From positions 1 through 13,455 of the forward strand of contig CAJOIG010000060.1 of assembly GCA_905234575.1 (NCBI GenBank): 13,455 nucleotides of DNA, read 5' to 3'. The stretch's first letter is position 1. Each line of letters starts with the position of its first letter. Position numbers and translations under genes: made by a program. Shown piece by piece: positions 1-6,870 of this stretch. The notes under the pieces are model-generated. The model did not search any database. It was given only the letters and a program-made list of their open reading frames with translations, and was not told the DNA's origin. This DNA is from an uncultured Oscillospiraceae bacterium (lineage in GTDB: Bacteria > Bacillota > Clostridia > Oscillospirales > Oscillospiraceae).

Positions 1-1110
1 TACGCCGCCGTGTTCTACATCCTCTGGGGCGTGACCTACACGATGATGGACATCCCCTACTGGTCCATGATCCCCGCCTTCACCGAGGGCGGCAAGGAGC
101 GCGAGAACCTCACCACCATCGCCCGCACCTGCGCGGGCGTCGGCTCCGCCATCATCACCATCGTCACCATGATCCTCGTGCCCGTGCTCGGCAATCTGTT
201 CGCGGGCCCCGAGGCGGGCGCCCGGATGATCGAGATCGTCGGCTTCAAGTGGTTCTCCCTGATCGTCGCGGTCCTCTTCATCGTCTTCACCGCGCTGACC
301 TGCATCAATGTCAAGGAGAAGTCCACGGTGGAGATGGAGACTGTCTCCGTCGGGCAGATGTTCAAGGCCCTCGTCCAGAACGACCAGGCCATGACCGTCA
401 CCATCGCCATCGTGCTCATCAACTGCTCCATCTACATCACCTCGAACCTCGTCATCTACTTCTTCAAGTACGACTTCGGCGGCACGGGCTGGAACGACGC
501 CTACGTCCTGTTCAACATGTTCGGCGGCGCGATCCAGGTGCTGTCCATGATGCTGTTCTATCCCCTGCTCCGCAAGAAGTACACGAGCCTGCAGATCTTC
601 TATATCTGCCTCGCCATGGCCGTGATCGGCTACGCCGTCCTGCTCGTCCTCGCCTTCACCTTCATGGGCAGCGTGTTCATCCTGTTCGTCCCCGCGTTCT
701 TCATCTTCGCCGCGAACGGCATGCTCACCGTCATCACCACCGTGTTCCTCGCAAACACCGTCGACTACGGCGAGCTCAAGAACGACCGGCGCGACGAGTC
801 CGTCATTTTCTCCATGCAGACCTTCGTGGTGAAGCTGGCCTCCGGCGTCGCGGCCCTTGTCGCCTCCATCTGCCTGAGCCTGAACCACCTCCAGTCCGGC
901 ACGGAGGTCTCCGAGGCCGATAAGCTGGTGGACTGGTCCGTCGGGGTGGCCCAGAGCGCGAAGATCGGCCTTCGCATGACCATGGCGGTGGTGCCCATCG
1001 CCGGCCTCATCATCGCCTTCTTCTGGTTCCGCAAGCGGTACATCCTCACCGACGAGAAGGTCGGGCAAATCGCCGCCGAGGTCAAGGCCAGGCACGGCGC
1101 GGAAGCGTAA
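1..1110 (+). CDS. GPH/MelB-type sugar:cation symporter, 5' end missing
   Basis: The reading frame is open from the first base, so the gene starts upstream of the window and only about 369 C-terminal residues are seen; full-length family members are about 450-500 residues. It is an inner-membrane carrier of the glycoside-pentoside-hexuronide (GPH) family within MFS, importing a sugar or glycoside with Na+ or H+. The segment TYTMMDIPYWSMIPAFT matches the helix-IV motif of E. coli MelB, including the cation-site Asp (codon 49-51). Near the C-terminus, VDYGELKNDRRDESVIFSMQ and then FVVKLASG match the MelB signature, with the conserved Lys at codon 832-834. About eight hydrophobic segments remain, and the tail is short and charged. 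The M32 peptidase starts 36 bp downstream with no terminator between them, so the two are probably cotranscribed. The family call is firm; the substrate cannot be read from the sequence. Confidence 0.9.
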   Translation, partial: YAAVFYILWGVTYTMMDIPYWSMIPAFTEGGKERENLTTIARTCAGVGSAIITIVTMILVPVLGNLFAGPEAGARMIEIVGFKWFSLIVAVLFIVFTALTCINVKEKSTVEMETVSVGQMFKALVQNDQAMTVTIAIVLINCSIYITSNLVIYFFKYDFGGTGWNDAYVLFNMFGGAIQVLSMMLFYPLLRKKYTSLQIFYICLAMAVIGYAVLLVLAFTFMGSVFILFVPAFFIFAANGMLTVITTVFLANTVDYGELKNDRRDESVIFSMQTFVVKLASGVAALVASICLSLNHLQSGTEVSEADKLVDWSVGVAQSAKIGLRMTMAVVPIAGLIIAFFWFRKRYILTDEKVGQIAAEVKARHGAEA

Positions 1111-1146
1111 CCGAACCAAAACCACGAAACGGAGAAAAATCATCCC

Positions 1147-2649
1147 ATGACATTGGAAGAAGCAAAAGCAAAGCTGACGGAGCTCCAGCAGACCCTCAGC
1201 GCCTATGAGCACGCGACGAGCCTCATCTATTACGACGGCGTGACGGCCGCCCCCCGGGGCACGGCGGAAAACCGCGCCCAGACGCTTGCTGTCCTCAGCG
1301 GCGAGATGTACCGCCTCGGCACCGGCCCGGAGACCGTGGAGCTTCTGGAATTCCTCGACGAAAACAAGTCGGGCCTGACCGAGCGGGAAAACCGGATGGT
1401 GTATCTGCTGCTCAAGGACATCCGCAATATGCGGAAGATCCCCATGGACGAGTACGTCGCCTACCAGCGCCTGCTCTCCGAGGCGGACGACGTCTGGCAC
1501 CGGGCCAAGGAGAGCTCGGACTTCGAGCTGTTCCGGCCCGTGCTGGAAAGGATCTTCGAGACGACCATCCGCTTCGCGGGGTACTGCGCCCCGGGGAAGG
1601 ATCCCTACGACTACTGGCTGAACGAGTACGAGGAGGGCCTCAATAAGGCGAAGCTGGACGGCTTCTTCGCCGCCCTGCGGGAGCGCATCGTGCCTCTTTT
1701 GAAGAAGGTGCAGGCCGCGCCGCAGGTGCCGAACGCCGTCATCAAGGGACATTTCGACGCCCCGCGGCAGGAGCGCCTGGCGTACAAGCTCATGGACGTC
1801 ATCGGCCTCGACCCCGAGCACGTCGCCCTCTCCACCACCGAGCACCCCTTCACCATCAACTTCGGCTCCCACCTCGACGAGCGCATCACGACGCACTACT
1901 ACGAGGAGGACGTGTCGTACTCGATGTTCAGCGTCATCCACGAGGGAGGGCACGCCCTGTACGACACGGGCTCCGAGCAGGACCTTGCCCGGACGGTGCT
2001 GGACGGCGGCGTCTCCATGGGCATCCACGAGAGCCAGAGCCGGTTCTTCGAGAACATCCTGGGCCGCAGCCGCGCTTTCTGCGATTACATTTTCCCCGTC
2101 ATCGCGGAGATCTTCCCGGAGGAGACGGCGGGATACACGGCGGAGGACTTCTACCGCGCCGTGAACCGCGCGGAGCCGTCCCTCATCCGCACGGAGGCGG
2201 ACGAGCTGACCTATTGCCTGCACGTGCTGGTGCGCTATGAGCTCGAAAAGCGCGTCATGGCCGGGGAGCTCGCGGTGGCCGACCTGCCGGCGGAGTGGAA
2301 TCGGCTGTATAAGGAATACCTCGGCATCGACGTGCCGGATGACAGGCACGGCGTCCTGCAGGACAGCCACTGGTCCGGCGGCATGATCGGGTATTTCCCG
2401 TCCTACGCCCTCGGCAGCGCCTACGGCGCGCAGTACCTGCGGCGCATGAAGAAGGACGTGGACGTGGACGGCTGCATCCGCCGGGGCGACTTCGGGCCGG
2501 TGAACGCCTGGCTCCGGGACCGCATCTGGAAGTACGGGTCCAGCCTGCCCCCCGCCGAGGTCTTCCGCCGGGCGGCGGAGGAGGACTTCGATCCCGCGGT
2601 GTTCGCGGACTACCTCGAGGAGAAATATACCGACCTGTACGGCCTGTGA
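1147..2649 (+). CDS. Carboxypeptidase Taq-type (M32) metallocarboxypeptidase
   Basis: A 500-residue protein, the usual length for peptidase family M32 (carboxypeptidase Taq/Pfu). These cytoplasmic, largely helical, metal-dependent enzymes remove C-terminal residues from peptides. The metal-binding HEXXH is HEGGH at residues 265-269 within SVIHEGGHALYDTG. The third ligand is supplied by the downstream family motif GIHESQSRFFEN, with Glu at about residue 295. There is no signal peptide. The ATG at 1147 follows a purine-rich GGAGAAAA about 10 bases upstream. The gene lies 36 bp after the sugar symporter and ends at a strong terminator, so it is probably the last gene of that operon. The role is inferred as intracellular peptide turnover; no substrate preference can be deduced. 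All key residues are present and there is no sign of truncation. Confidence 0.95.
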   Translation: MTLEEAKAKLTELQQTLSAYEHATSLIYYDGVTAAPRGTAENRAQTLAVLSGEMYRLGTGPETVELLEFLDENKSGLTERENRMVYLLLKDIRNMRKIPMDEYVAYQRLLSEADDVWHRAKESSDFELFRPVLERIFETTIRFAGYCAPGKDPYDYWLNEYEEGLNKAKLDGFFAALRERIVPLLKKVQAAPQVPNAVIKGHFDAPRQERLAYKLMDVIGLDPEHVALSTTEHPFTINFGSHLDERITTHYYEEDVSYSMFSVIHEGGHALYDTGSEQDLARTVLDGGVSMGIHESQSRFFENILGRSRAFCDYIFPVIAEIFPEETAGYTAEDFYRAVNRAEPSLIRTEADELTYCLHVLVRYELEKRVMAGELAVADLPAEWNRLYKEYLGIDVPDDRHGVLQDSHWSGGMIGYFPSYALGSAYGAQYLRRMKKDVDVDGCIRRGDFGPVNAWLRDRIWKYGSSLPPAEVFRRAAEEDFDPAVFADYLEEKYTDLYGL

Positions 2650-2670
2650 CGGCCGCATCCCGCAAACGAA

Positions 2671-2712
2671 GAAGCCAAGCCTTTCGTCTCGGAGGCTTGG
2701 CTTCTTTTTTTT
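2671..2712 (+). terminator. Intrinsic terminator after the M32 carboxypeptidase
   Basis: A perfect 11-bp stem, GAAGCCAAGCC (2671-2681) with GGCTTGGCTTC (2694-2704), has a 12-nt loop and runs into a T tract at about 2702-2712. It starts about 22 bases after the stop codon and closes the symporter/carboxypeptidase unit. Confidence 0.93.
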
Positions 2713-2731
2713 GTAAAAAAGAAATCAAAAA

Positions 2732-2757
2732 TGTTACAAAATAGACGTTTTGTAACA
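2732..2757. repeat. Perfect 10-bp palindrome, operator-like
   Basis: TGTTACAAAA (2732-2741) is followed by six bases and then by its exact reverse complement TTTTGTAACA (2748-2757). No T tract follows on the plus strand, so it is not an obvious terminator. It lies about 27 bp upstream of the -35 box at 2784 and 2 bp before the left arm of the 2760-2835 inverted repeat. An operator for a dimeric regulator of the downstream secreted-protein gene is the simplest reading, but I do not recognise the regulator. Confidence 0.6.
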
Positions 2758-2759
2758 AA

Positions 2760-2835
2760 ATTATGTCAATCTGTCGAAAGCCCTTGAATCCGGTCCGAAA
2801 AGACGATAATATTAACATAATCTGATTGACATAAT
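2760..2835. repeat. 12-bp inverted repeat framing a promoter
   Basis: The arms ATTATGTCAATC (2760-2771) and GATTGACATAAT (2824-2835) are exact reverse complements separated by 52 bp. Neither arm is palindromic in itself. The centre of the pair (2797.5) coincides with the centre of the promoter spacer (2798). Possible meanings are recombination sites for a small invertible promoter, or two facing protein sites about six helical turns apart. No recombinase gene lies in the window. Confidence 0.6.
2784..2812 (+). promoter_or_regulatory. Sigma-A-type promoter for the secreted protein gene at 2929
   Basis: TTGAAT (2784-2789), a 17-bp spacer and TAATAT (2807-2812) give a close match to the housekeeping consensus. 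Transcription should start near 2819, leaving a GC-rich leader of about 110 nt. That leader contains short self-complementary stretches such as CCGCA/TGCGG around 2897-2910. The promoter lies inside the 2760-2835 inverted repeat. Confidence 0.7.
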
Positions 2836-2928
2836 ATTTATTCCGCCGGAACATGCTGCGCGGCGGACGCCGGACGTTCGGCGGAGGAAACGACGGCCGC
2901 AGGCTTGCGGCGGAAAGCGGGGCCACAC

Positions 2929-3402
2929 ATGAGACGACACAGCCGCTTCGGGATCCTTGGGATCGCGCTCGCGCTGCTGCTTTCGATGGGCTCGTCCCTG
3001 GGGCTGACGGCGTTTGCGGACGGCCCGAATCCGCGGGGGTGCAGCCTGTACTGCGCGACGGTGACGGTGGACCCGGAGGAGCGGACCGTCGAGGTCCGCG
3101 TCCCGGACCCGGATTCCTTCAGCGGCGGCAGCTTTGTGGTTTCCGGAAGCGACTATACCCTCACCTTCTTCCAGAAGGTGGAGACGAAGGACGGAACGGA
3201 GTATGTCCCCGTCGGCCCGGAGTTCCCGGCGGAGCCAGGCACCTATTACGTCCATGTGGCCTCCTGCAACGACAGCGCCGTTTTCCGGGACGGGAAGAAC
3301 AGCGCGGACTTCGTTCTGGATCAGGAGACCATCGACCGCTGGCCCGCGGACGAGCCGGAGGACGAAGTTTCGGCGGCGGCGGAGGCCGTGCCCGTCCGGT
3401 AA
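2929..3402 (+). CDS. Small secreted protein, bacterial Ig-like fold suspected
   Basis: A 157-residue protein from ATG 2929. The N-terminus is a Sec signal peptide: basic start MRRHSRFG, a hydrophobic core rich in Ala/Leu, and a likely cleavage after the TAFA at about residue 30. No lipobox or C-terminal anchor is seen. The mature part has the rhythm of MBG/YDG-type bacterial Ig-like domains: SGSDYTLTFF, then PGTYYVHVASCND, then a SADFVLD strand, followed by an acidic Ala/Glu-rich tail. Two Cys residues near the mature N-terminus (GCSLYCA) and one in the domain could pair. A TTG start at 2905 in the same frame is possible but would put eight charged residues before the signal peptide, and the GGAGG near 2883 is too distant, so 2929 is preferred. 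The gene is a single unit between its own promoter and a shared terminator. The fold is inferred; the function is unknown. Confidence 0.72.
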   Translation: MRRHSRFGILGIALALLLSMGSSLGLTAFADGPNPRGCSLYCATVTVDPEERTVEVRVPDPDSFSGGSFVVSGSDYTLTFFQKVETKDGTEYVPVGPEFPAEPGTYYVHVASCNDSAVFRDGKNSADFVLDQETIDRWPADEPEDEVSAAAEAVPVR

Positions 3403-3420
3403 CCGAACGATCATAGGATG

Positions 3421-3458
3421 ACAAAACCAGCGAAGCTGCTTGGCTCCGCTGGTTTTGT
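3421..3458. terminator. Bidirectional terminator between convergent genes
   Basis: ACAAAACCAGCG (3421-3432) pairs perfectly with CGCTGGTTTTGT (3447-3458), leaving a 14-nt loop that can pair further. Each strand ends the stem in TTTTGT. It sits between the stop of the small secreted protein (3402) and the stop of the minus-strand DUF4015 gene (3475), so it can serve both. Confidence 0.85.
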
Positions 3459-3472
3459 CGTATGTTCCCGGC

Positions 3473-5344
3473 TTATGGGTCGTTGGGCGGGATGCCCATT
3501 TTCGTGGAGAGGAGCATGTCCTCGTTCTCGGCCTTGGCCTCCCGGTACAGGGCGTAGTAGTCGTGGGCGATGACGCCCCGGAGCTTTTCCGCGATGGTCA
3601 GGTTGCCGTAGCTGTTCCAGGGCATGTAGCCGCCGGTGATGCCCGCGTCGTAGAGACCGAGGATCTCCCGCTGGATGGCGAGGGTGTCGTATTCGTAGTC
3701 CGCGTCGTTCCAGGTCTGCAGCCAGGTCCGGACGACGGCGGGGGAGGCGCACTCCGTCTGCCGCTTGCGGACGTGGACCGCCCAGTTGTACAGGGTGTCG
3801 TAGGGGTGCTGGTAGTAGCGGTAGAGGCCCTTGCTCGTATAGTAGGATGCGTAGTGGTCGGGGTAGGGCATGCCGCTGATGACGTCCACGACGTTCGACA
3901 GGGCGGGCCAGTACTGCCCGTAGGGGGCGACGTAGCTGTTCGAGGTCTCGCCGAAGACGTCCGCGGAGACGTATACGTTCCGGGCGTGCAGGGCGTCGCT
4001 GGCGTAGGTCAGGAAGCGCTGGACGGCCTGGGCCTTGGATTCGCCGTAGGTGTTTTTGAGATCGACGGTGCCGTCCTTCTCGTAGTTGATGATGTAGTCC
4101 GGGAAGCGGACGTAGTCGAACTGGACCTCATTGAAGCCGAAGGCGTCCACGGCCTCCGCCGCGAGCCCGACCTTGTACTGCCAGACCTCGCGGCAGAAGG
4201 CGCTCGGCCAGTAGGAGTAGTTGATCTCCATGGGCTGGCCGGCGAGGTCGGTGATGCTCCACTGGGGATACGCCTTGGAGAACACGGGGTCGTTGAAGGT
4301 GGTGATGCGGGCGACGGTGTAGTAGCCCGCGTCCTGCACCATGCGGACGGCCTCGGCGAATTCCTCGGCGGTGTTCTCGACGTAGTAGCTGTCCAGCACG
4401 CCGTAGCGCCCGGCGATGTCGGAGGGGTAGGCCAGGGCGGAATCGTCGTAGATCGTGAAGACGAAGGTGTTGACGGCGCTGCCCTCCGCGAGCTCGAGAT
4501 ACTGCCGGACCTTCTCGGGGGAGGAGGTGTCGACGGAGACATAGAGGCTGTAGACGGATTCCGGCATGGCGTTGCCGCGTTCCGCGAAATCGCCCTTGGG
4601 GTGGGGCCAGTAGTCGAGGCCCGCCGCGTCGCCGCCGCCGTAGCTGTCGCCCCGGATGACATGGTCGGCGTAGGCGTTTTCCTCGTTCGTCCAGTTTTCC
4701 AGCGCCTCGGCGTAGGTGGGCACGACGTAGTCCGAGTGGATCCAGCCGATCTCCGTGCCGAGCTTGACCTCGTACATGTTGACGCGGCCGTCGGGCAGCA
4801 GGCGGTCGTAGCCGACGATGCGGAGCAGGTCCCCCTTCTGGGCGAGCTGCCCGACCGCGAGCCCGTCCGGCTCCGCGAAGAGATCCACCGGGGAGCGGAC
4901 ATAGACCTGCGTCTCCTGCAGGATGTCGGATTTGTCGTCCGAGATGTCGTCGCAGTGCAGATAGCCGAAGCGCCCGCTATAGAAGACGTGGTAATACTCC
5001 GTGCCGTTCTCGGAGACGAAGGGCTCCCAGCTCTCCAGCCGGACGTAGGAGCCGCGGCCCAGGCGGTCGACCTCCGCCAGGGCCTCGTTGTAGAAGGGGA
5101 CGGTCAGGTCGCCCTCCTCCGCGACGGCGTAGGCGTAGATGGCCTCGCCCCAGCCCCGCTCCTCCGGCGTGGCGGCCTCCTCGAGGTCCTCGAGCTCGCC
5201 GGAGACGGCCCGCAGGCGGTCGAAGTCCAGAAACAGGGTGCTCGACATGGCGAGCAGCACAAGAAACGCCAGCGCGATGAACAGCCGCTGCCACACCTTC
5301 AGGCGGCGGCGGACGCGGGTGGTCGTTTGGGCGGTTCGGGACAT
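3473..5344 (-). CDS. Membrane-anchored DUF4015 putative glycoside hydrolase with SH3-like N-terminal region
   Basis: A 623-residue protein. Residues 1-20 are basic and 21-39 form one hydrophobic segment, fitting an N-terminal membrane anchor with the rest outside the cell. Residues about 95-210 contain two SH3-like stretches (YVRLESWEPFVS...FGYLH and VYVRSPVDLFAEP...IGWIHSDYV), of the kind that bind cell-wall polymer. Residues about 262-585 match the DUF4015 putative glycoside hydrolase domain: VYSLYVSVDTSS, NTFVFTIYDD, YYTVARITTFNDP and the signature FNEVQFDYVRFPD (404-416), whose Asp/Glu residues are the catalytic candidates. The domain ends near GGYMPWNSYG. The start ATG at 5344 has an upstream GAGAGGAG and an identifiable promoter. 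The gene is divergent from the CarD-like gene. Activity on cell-wall or exopolysaccharide glycan is inferred; no substrate has been assigned from the sequence. Confidence 0.88.
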   Translation of the reverse strand: MSRTAQTTTRVRRRLKVWQRLFIALAFLVLLAMSSTLFLDFDRLRAVSGELEDLEEAATPEERGWGEAIYAYAVAEEGDLTVPFYNEALAEVDRLGRGSYVRLESWEPFVSENGTEYYHVFYSGRFGYLHCDDISDDKSDILQETQVYVRSPVDLFAEPDGLAVGQLAQKGDLLRIVGYDRLLPDGRVNMYEVKLGTEIGWIHSDYVVPTYAEALENWTNEENAYADHVIRGDSYGGGDAAGLDYWPHPKGDFAERGNAMPESVYSLYVSVDTSSPEKVRQYLELAEGSAVNTFVFTIYDDSALAYPSDIAGRYGVLDSYYVENTAEEFAEAVRMVQDAGYYTVARITTFNDPVFSKAYPQWSITDLAGQPMEINYSYWPSAFCREVWQYKVGLAAEAVDAFGFNEVQFDYVRFPDYIINYEKDGTVDLKNTYGESKAQAVQRFLTYASDALHARNVYVSADVFGETSNSYVAPYGQYWPALSNVVDVISGMPYPDHYASYYTSKGLYRYYQHPYDTLYNWAVHVRKRQTECASPAVVRTWLQTWNDADYEYDTLAIQREILGLYDAGITGGYMPWNSYGNLTIAEKLRGVIAHDYYALYREAKAENEDMLLSTKMGIPPNDP

Positions 5345-5393
5345 GGATCGGCTCCTCTCGTGCGGCGGGCGGGGTTGGATGTTCTATCCTCTA

Positions 5394-5422
5394 AAAATAC
5401 CACAGTCGGGCAAAAAGTGCAA
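5394..5422 (-). promoter_or_regulatory. Promoter of the DUF4015 gene
   Basis: Read on the minus strand: TTGCAC (5417-5422), a 17-bp spacer, then TATTTT (5394-5399). The expected start near 5387 gives a leader of about 43 nt before the ATG at 5344, with GAGAGGAG in between. Confidence 0.5.
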
Positions 5423-5494
5423 CCCGGGGGCAAAAACCCGGGCGTTTTACCGAAAACGCTGGCGGTTTCCCACAAAAAGCCAGACGGTTTTTTT
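5423..5494. repeat. Cluster of three short hairpins in the divergent intergenic region
   Basis: Three consecutive inverted repeats: CCCGGG (5423-5428/5437-5442), GCGTTTT/AAAACGC (5442-5448/5453-5459, 4-nt loop) and CTGGC/GCCAG (5459-5463/5479-5483), followed by a run of seven T at 5488-5494. They lie between the -35 of the DUF4015 promoter and the -35 of the carD-like promoter. They could insulate the two units or act as regulator sites. Confidence 0.45.
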
Positions 5495-5515
5495 CCGCTT
5501 ACTGGAAAATTTCTG

Positions 5516-5545
5516 CTTACAAACCTGCATTTTTTGTGTTATAAT
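5516..5545 (+). promoter_or_regulatory. Promoter of the CarD-like gene
   Basis: CTTACA (5516-5521), an 18-bp spacer and a perfect TATAAT (5540-5545). The predicted start near 5552 leaves a 40-nt leader containing AGAGGAGAG just before the ATG at 5592. Confidence 0.65.
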
Positions 5546-5591
5546 TATCATACAGGGATTATTAACCTTTTTTCAGAGAGGAGAGCGCGCG

Positions 5592-6113
5592 ATGTATCAG
5601 ATCGGAGACCTGATCCTATACGGCAGCACGGGCGTCTGCCGCGTGACGGACATCGTCGCGCGCCGTTTTTCCCGCACGGAGCCGGAAAAGCTCTATTTCG
5701 TCCTCACGCCGCTGTATCAGTCCGGGACCATCACCACCCCGGTGGAAAACGGCAAGGTCTTCACCCGTCCCGTCATCTCCCGGGACGAGGCGGTCGCCCT
5801 CATCGACGAGATCCCGAACATCGAGGCCGTCGCCTACTACAACCAGAACCTCCAGCAGCTCGAGAGCCACTACAAATCCGAGCTCGAGAGCCACGACTGC
5901 CTGGACCTCCTGCGCCTGACCATGTCCACCTACCAGAAAAAGAAGGAGCGCGAGCAGCAGAAGCTCAAGTTCGGCGCCGTGGACCGGCGGTACATGGAGC
6001 GGGCGGAGGATCTCCTCTTCGGCGAGCTCGCCGTCGCCCTGGACATCGAACGGGACAGCGTGCCCGCCTTCATCGAATCCCGCCTGAGCATGACCCTCCG
6101 GCCGGGGATGTGA
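5592..6113 (+). CDS. CarD/CdnL-family transcriptional regulator
   Basis: A 173-residue protein. Residues 1 to about 60, beginning MYQIGDLILYGSTGVCRV, form the CarD/CdnL (TRCF-like) RNA polymerase interaction domain, which in characterised members contacts the polymerase beta subunit and influences promoter open-complex stability. The rest is predominantly helical and charged (YQKKKEREQQKLKFG), the usual place for the DNA-contacting C-terminal helices. Length matches clostridial CarD-like proteins (about 160-175). The start at 5592 is set by AGAGGAGAG ending 7-8 bases upstream, and the longer in-frame extension to 5139 crosses the carD promoter, so it is rejected. No terminator separates the stop from the next promoter at 6126, so some readthrough into the secreted-protein gene is possible. 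The global role is inferred from the family. Confidence 0.9.
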   Translation: MYQIGDLILYGSTGVCRVTDIVARRFSRTEPEKLYFVLTPLYQSGTITTPVENGKVFTRPVISRDEAVALIDEIPNIEAVAYYNQNLQQLESHYKSELESHDCLDLLRLTMSTYQKKKEREQQKLKFGAVDRRYMERAEDLLFGELAVALDIERDSVPAFIESRLSMTLRPGM

Positions 6114-6125
6114 TCTGTTTGTTAC

Positions 6126-6154
6126 TTGACGAACGAGACAAGGGAGAGTACAAT
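6126..6154 (+). promoter_or_regulatory. Strong promoter of the two-module secreted protein
   Basis: TTGACG (6126-6131), 17-bp spacer, TACAAT (6149-6154). The leader from about 6161 contains a hairpin, AATTCC (6164-6169) with GGAATT (6186-6191), just before the ribosome binding site TAGGGAGG (6195-6202). The promoter and ribosome binding site are both near consensus, which suggests high expression. Confidence 0.75.
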
Positions 6155-6210
6155 AGAATCACCAATTCCCTTTGGGGATCGAAAAGGAATTTTATAGGGA
6201 GGAAAAAACA

Positions 6211-6852
6211 ATGAAAAAACTGTCCAAGCTGATGGCTCTTCTGCTGGCGCTGTGCATGCTCCTGTCCGTGGCGGCGTTTGCCTCCGGCGAGCCCTCCGCC
6301 GCTTCCGGCGAGCCCTCCGCCGAGGCTTCCGGCGAGGCTTCCGGCGAGGCCCAGTCCGTCGAGGACGCCTTCATTGAGTACATCCACGCGTGGCTGCTGG
6401 ATGAGCTCGCGGTCAACTCCAACATGACCATCGAGCAGGTCGAGGATGAGTTCATGCCCCTGGTGGAGCAGATGAACTTTGTGGATTTCCCGGCCGAGAT
6501 GATCTACAGCGGCATGCTGGAGCAGGGCGTTCCCATGACCTTTGAGGAATTCAAGGCCCAGTGGGTCCCCGCGGGCGGCGCTTCCGGCGAGCCCTCCGGC
6601 GAGGGATACTCCGCCGACGAGGCCGGCTACAAGGCCTACCTGAAGGACTGGGTCGCGGCGAACCCCGCCGTCCAGGCGAACATCGACGAGTTCAACGCGG
6701 GCATCGACGCGGGCGCCTACAACGAGTTCCCGATGGAGATGTGCTTCACCGATCAGTGGTTCGGCTTTGCCGCCTTGACCCTTGACGAGTTCCTGGCCGC
6801 CGGCGGCGTGGCGGAGATCCCCGCCTTCGACCCCAACCTGGCTCCCGACTGA
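6211..6852 (+). CDS. Secreted two-module protein with SGEPS linkers, function unknown
   Basis: A 213-residue protein from ATG 6211, chosen because TAGGGAGGAAA lies 7-15 bases upstream and a Sec signal peptide begins at once (MKKLSKLMALLLALC, cleavage likely after AFA24). The lone Cys15 does not sit in a proper lipobox. Residues 25-46 are an SGEPSAA/SGEPSAE/ASGE low-complexity linker. Two related acidic modules follow, at about 50-117 and 136-197, separated by a second SGEPSGE linker. They share Y-x-x-x-W (57-61 and 143-147), FPxEM (93-97 and 173-177) and [ML]T-x-[DE]EF (109-114 and 189-194). I do not recognise the module. There is no catalytic motif, membrane anchor or sorting signal. The strong promoter, strong ribosome binding site and own terminator suggest an abundant extracellular product. 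Confidence 0.82.
   Translation: MKKLSKLMALLLALCMLLSVAAFASGEPSAASGEPSAEASGEASGEAQSVEDAFIEYIHAWLLDELAVNSNMTIEQVEDEFMPLVEQMNFVDFPAEMIYSGMLEQGVPMTFEEFKAQWVPAGGASGEPSGEGYSADEAGYKAYLKDWVAANPAVQANIDEFNAGIDAGAYNEFPMEMCFTDQWFGFAALTLDEFLAAGGVAEIPAFDPNLAPD
6283..6348 (+). repeat. In-gene repeat tract coding for SGEPS/SGEA linker
   Basis: TCCGGCGAGCCCTCCGCCG occurs twice at a 21-bp period (6283-6301 and 6304-6322), followed by two 12-bp units coding for SGEA. A related copy codes for the second linker near 6583-6603. Because units are multiples of three, copy-number change would alter linker length without breaking the frame. Confidence 0.75.
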
Positions 6853-6870
6853 TCGCATTCCTGCCATGCA

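Noticed and set aside
2732..2835. CRISPR repeat or tandem repeat array in the AT-rich region
   Set aside because: Only inverted pairs are present; there is no third copy and no regular spacing, and no cas genes are in the window.
2853..3416. Overlapping plus-strand frame starting at ATG 2853
   Set aside because: Arg/Gly-rich out-of-frame reading of the secreted-protein gene; no signal peptide or domain, whereas the 2929 frame has both a signal peptide and an Ig-like pattern.
3440..6214. A 924-codon plus-strand open frame
   Set aside because: It is antisense to the DUF4015 gene and then crosses the carD promoter and gene. Its translation is Val/Gly/Asp repetitive, a by-product of GC-rich codon bias, while the other frames give clear family matches.
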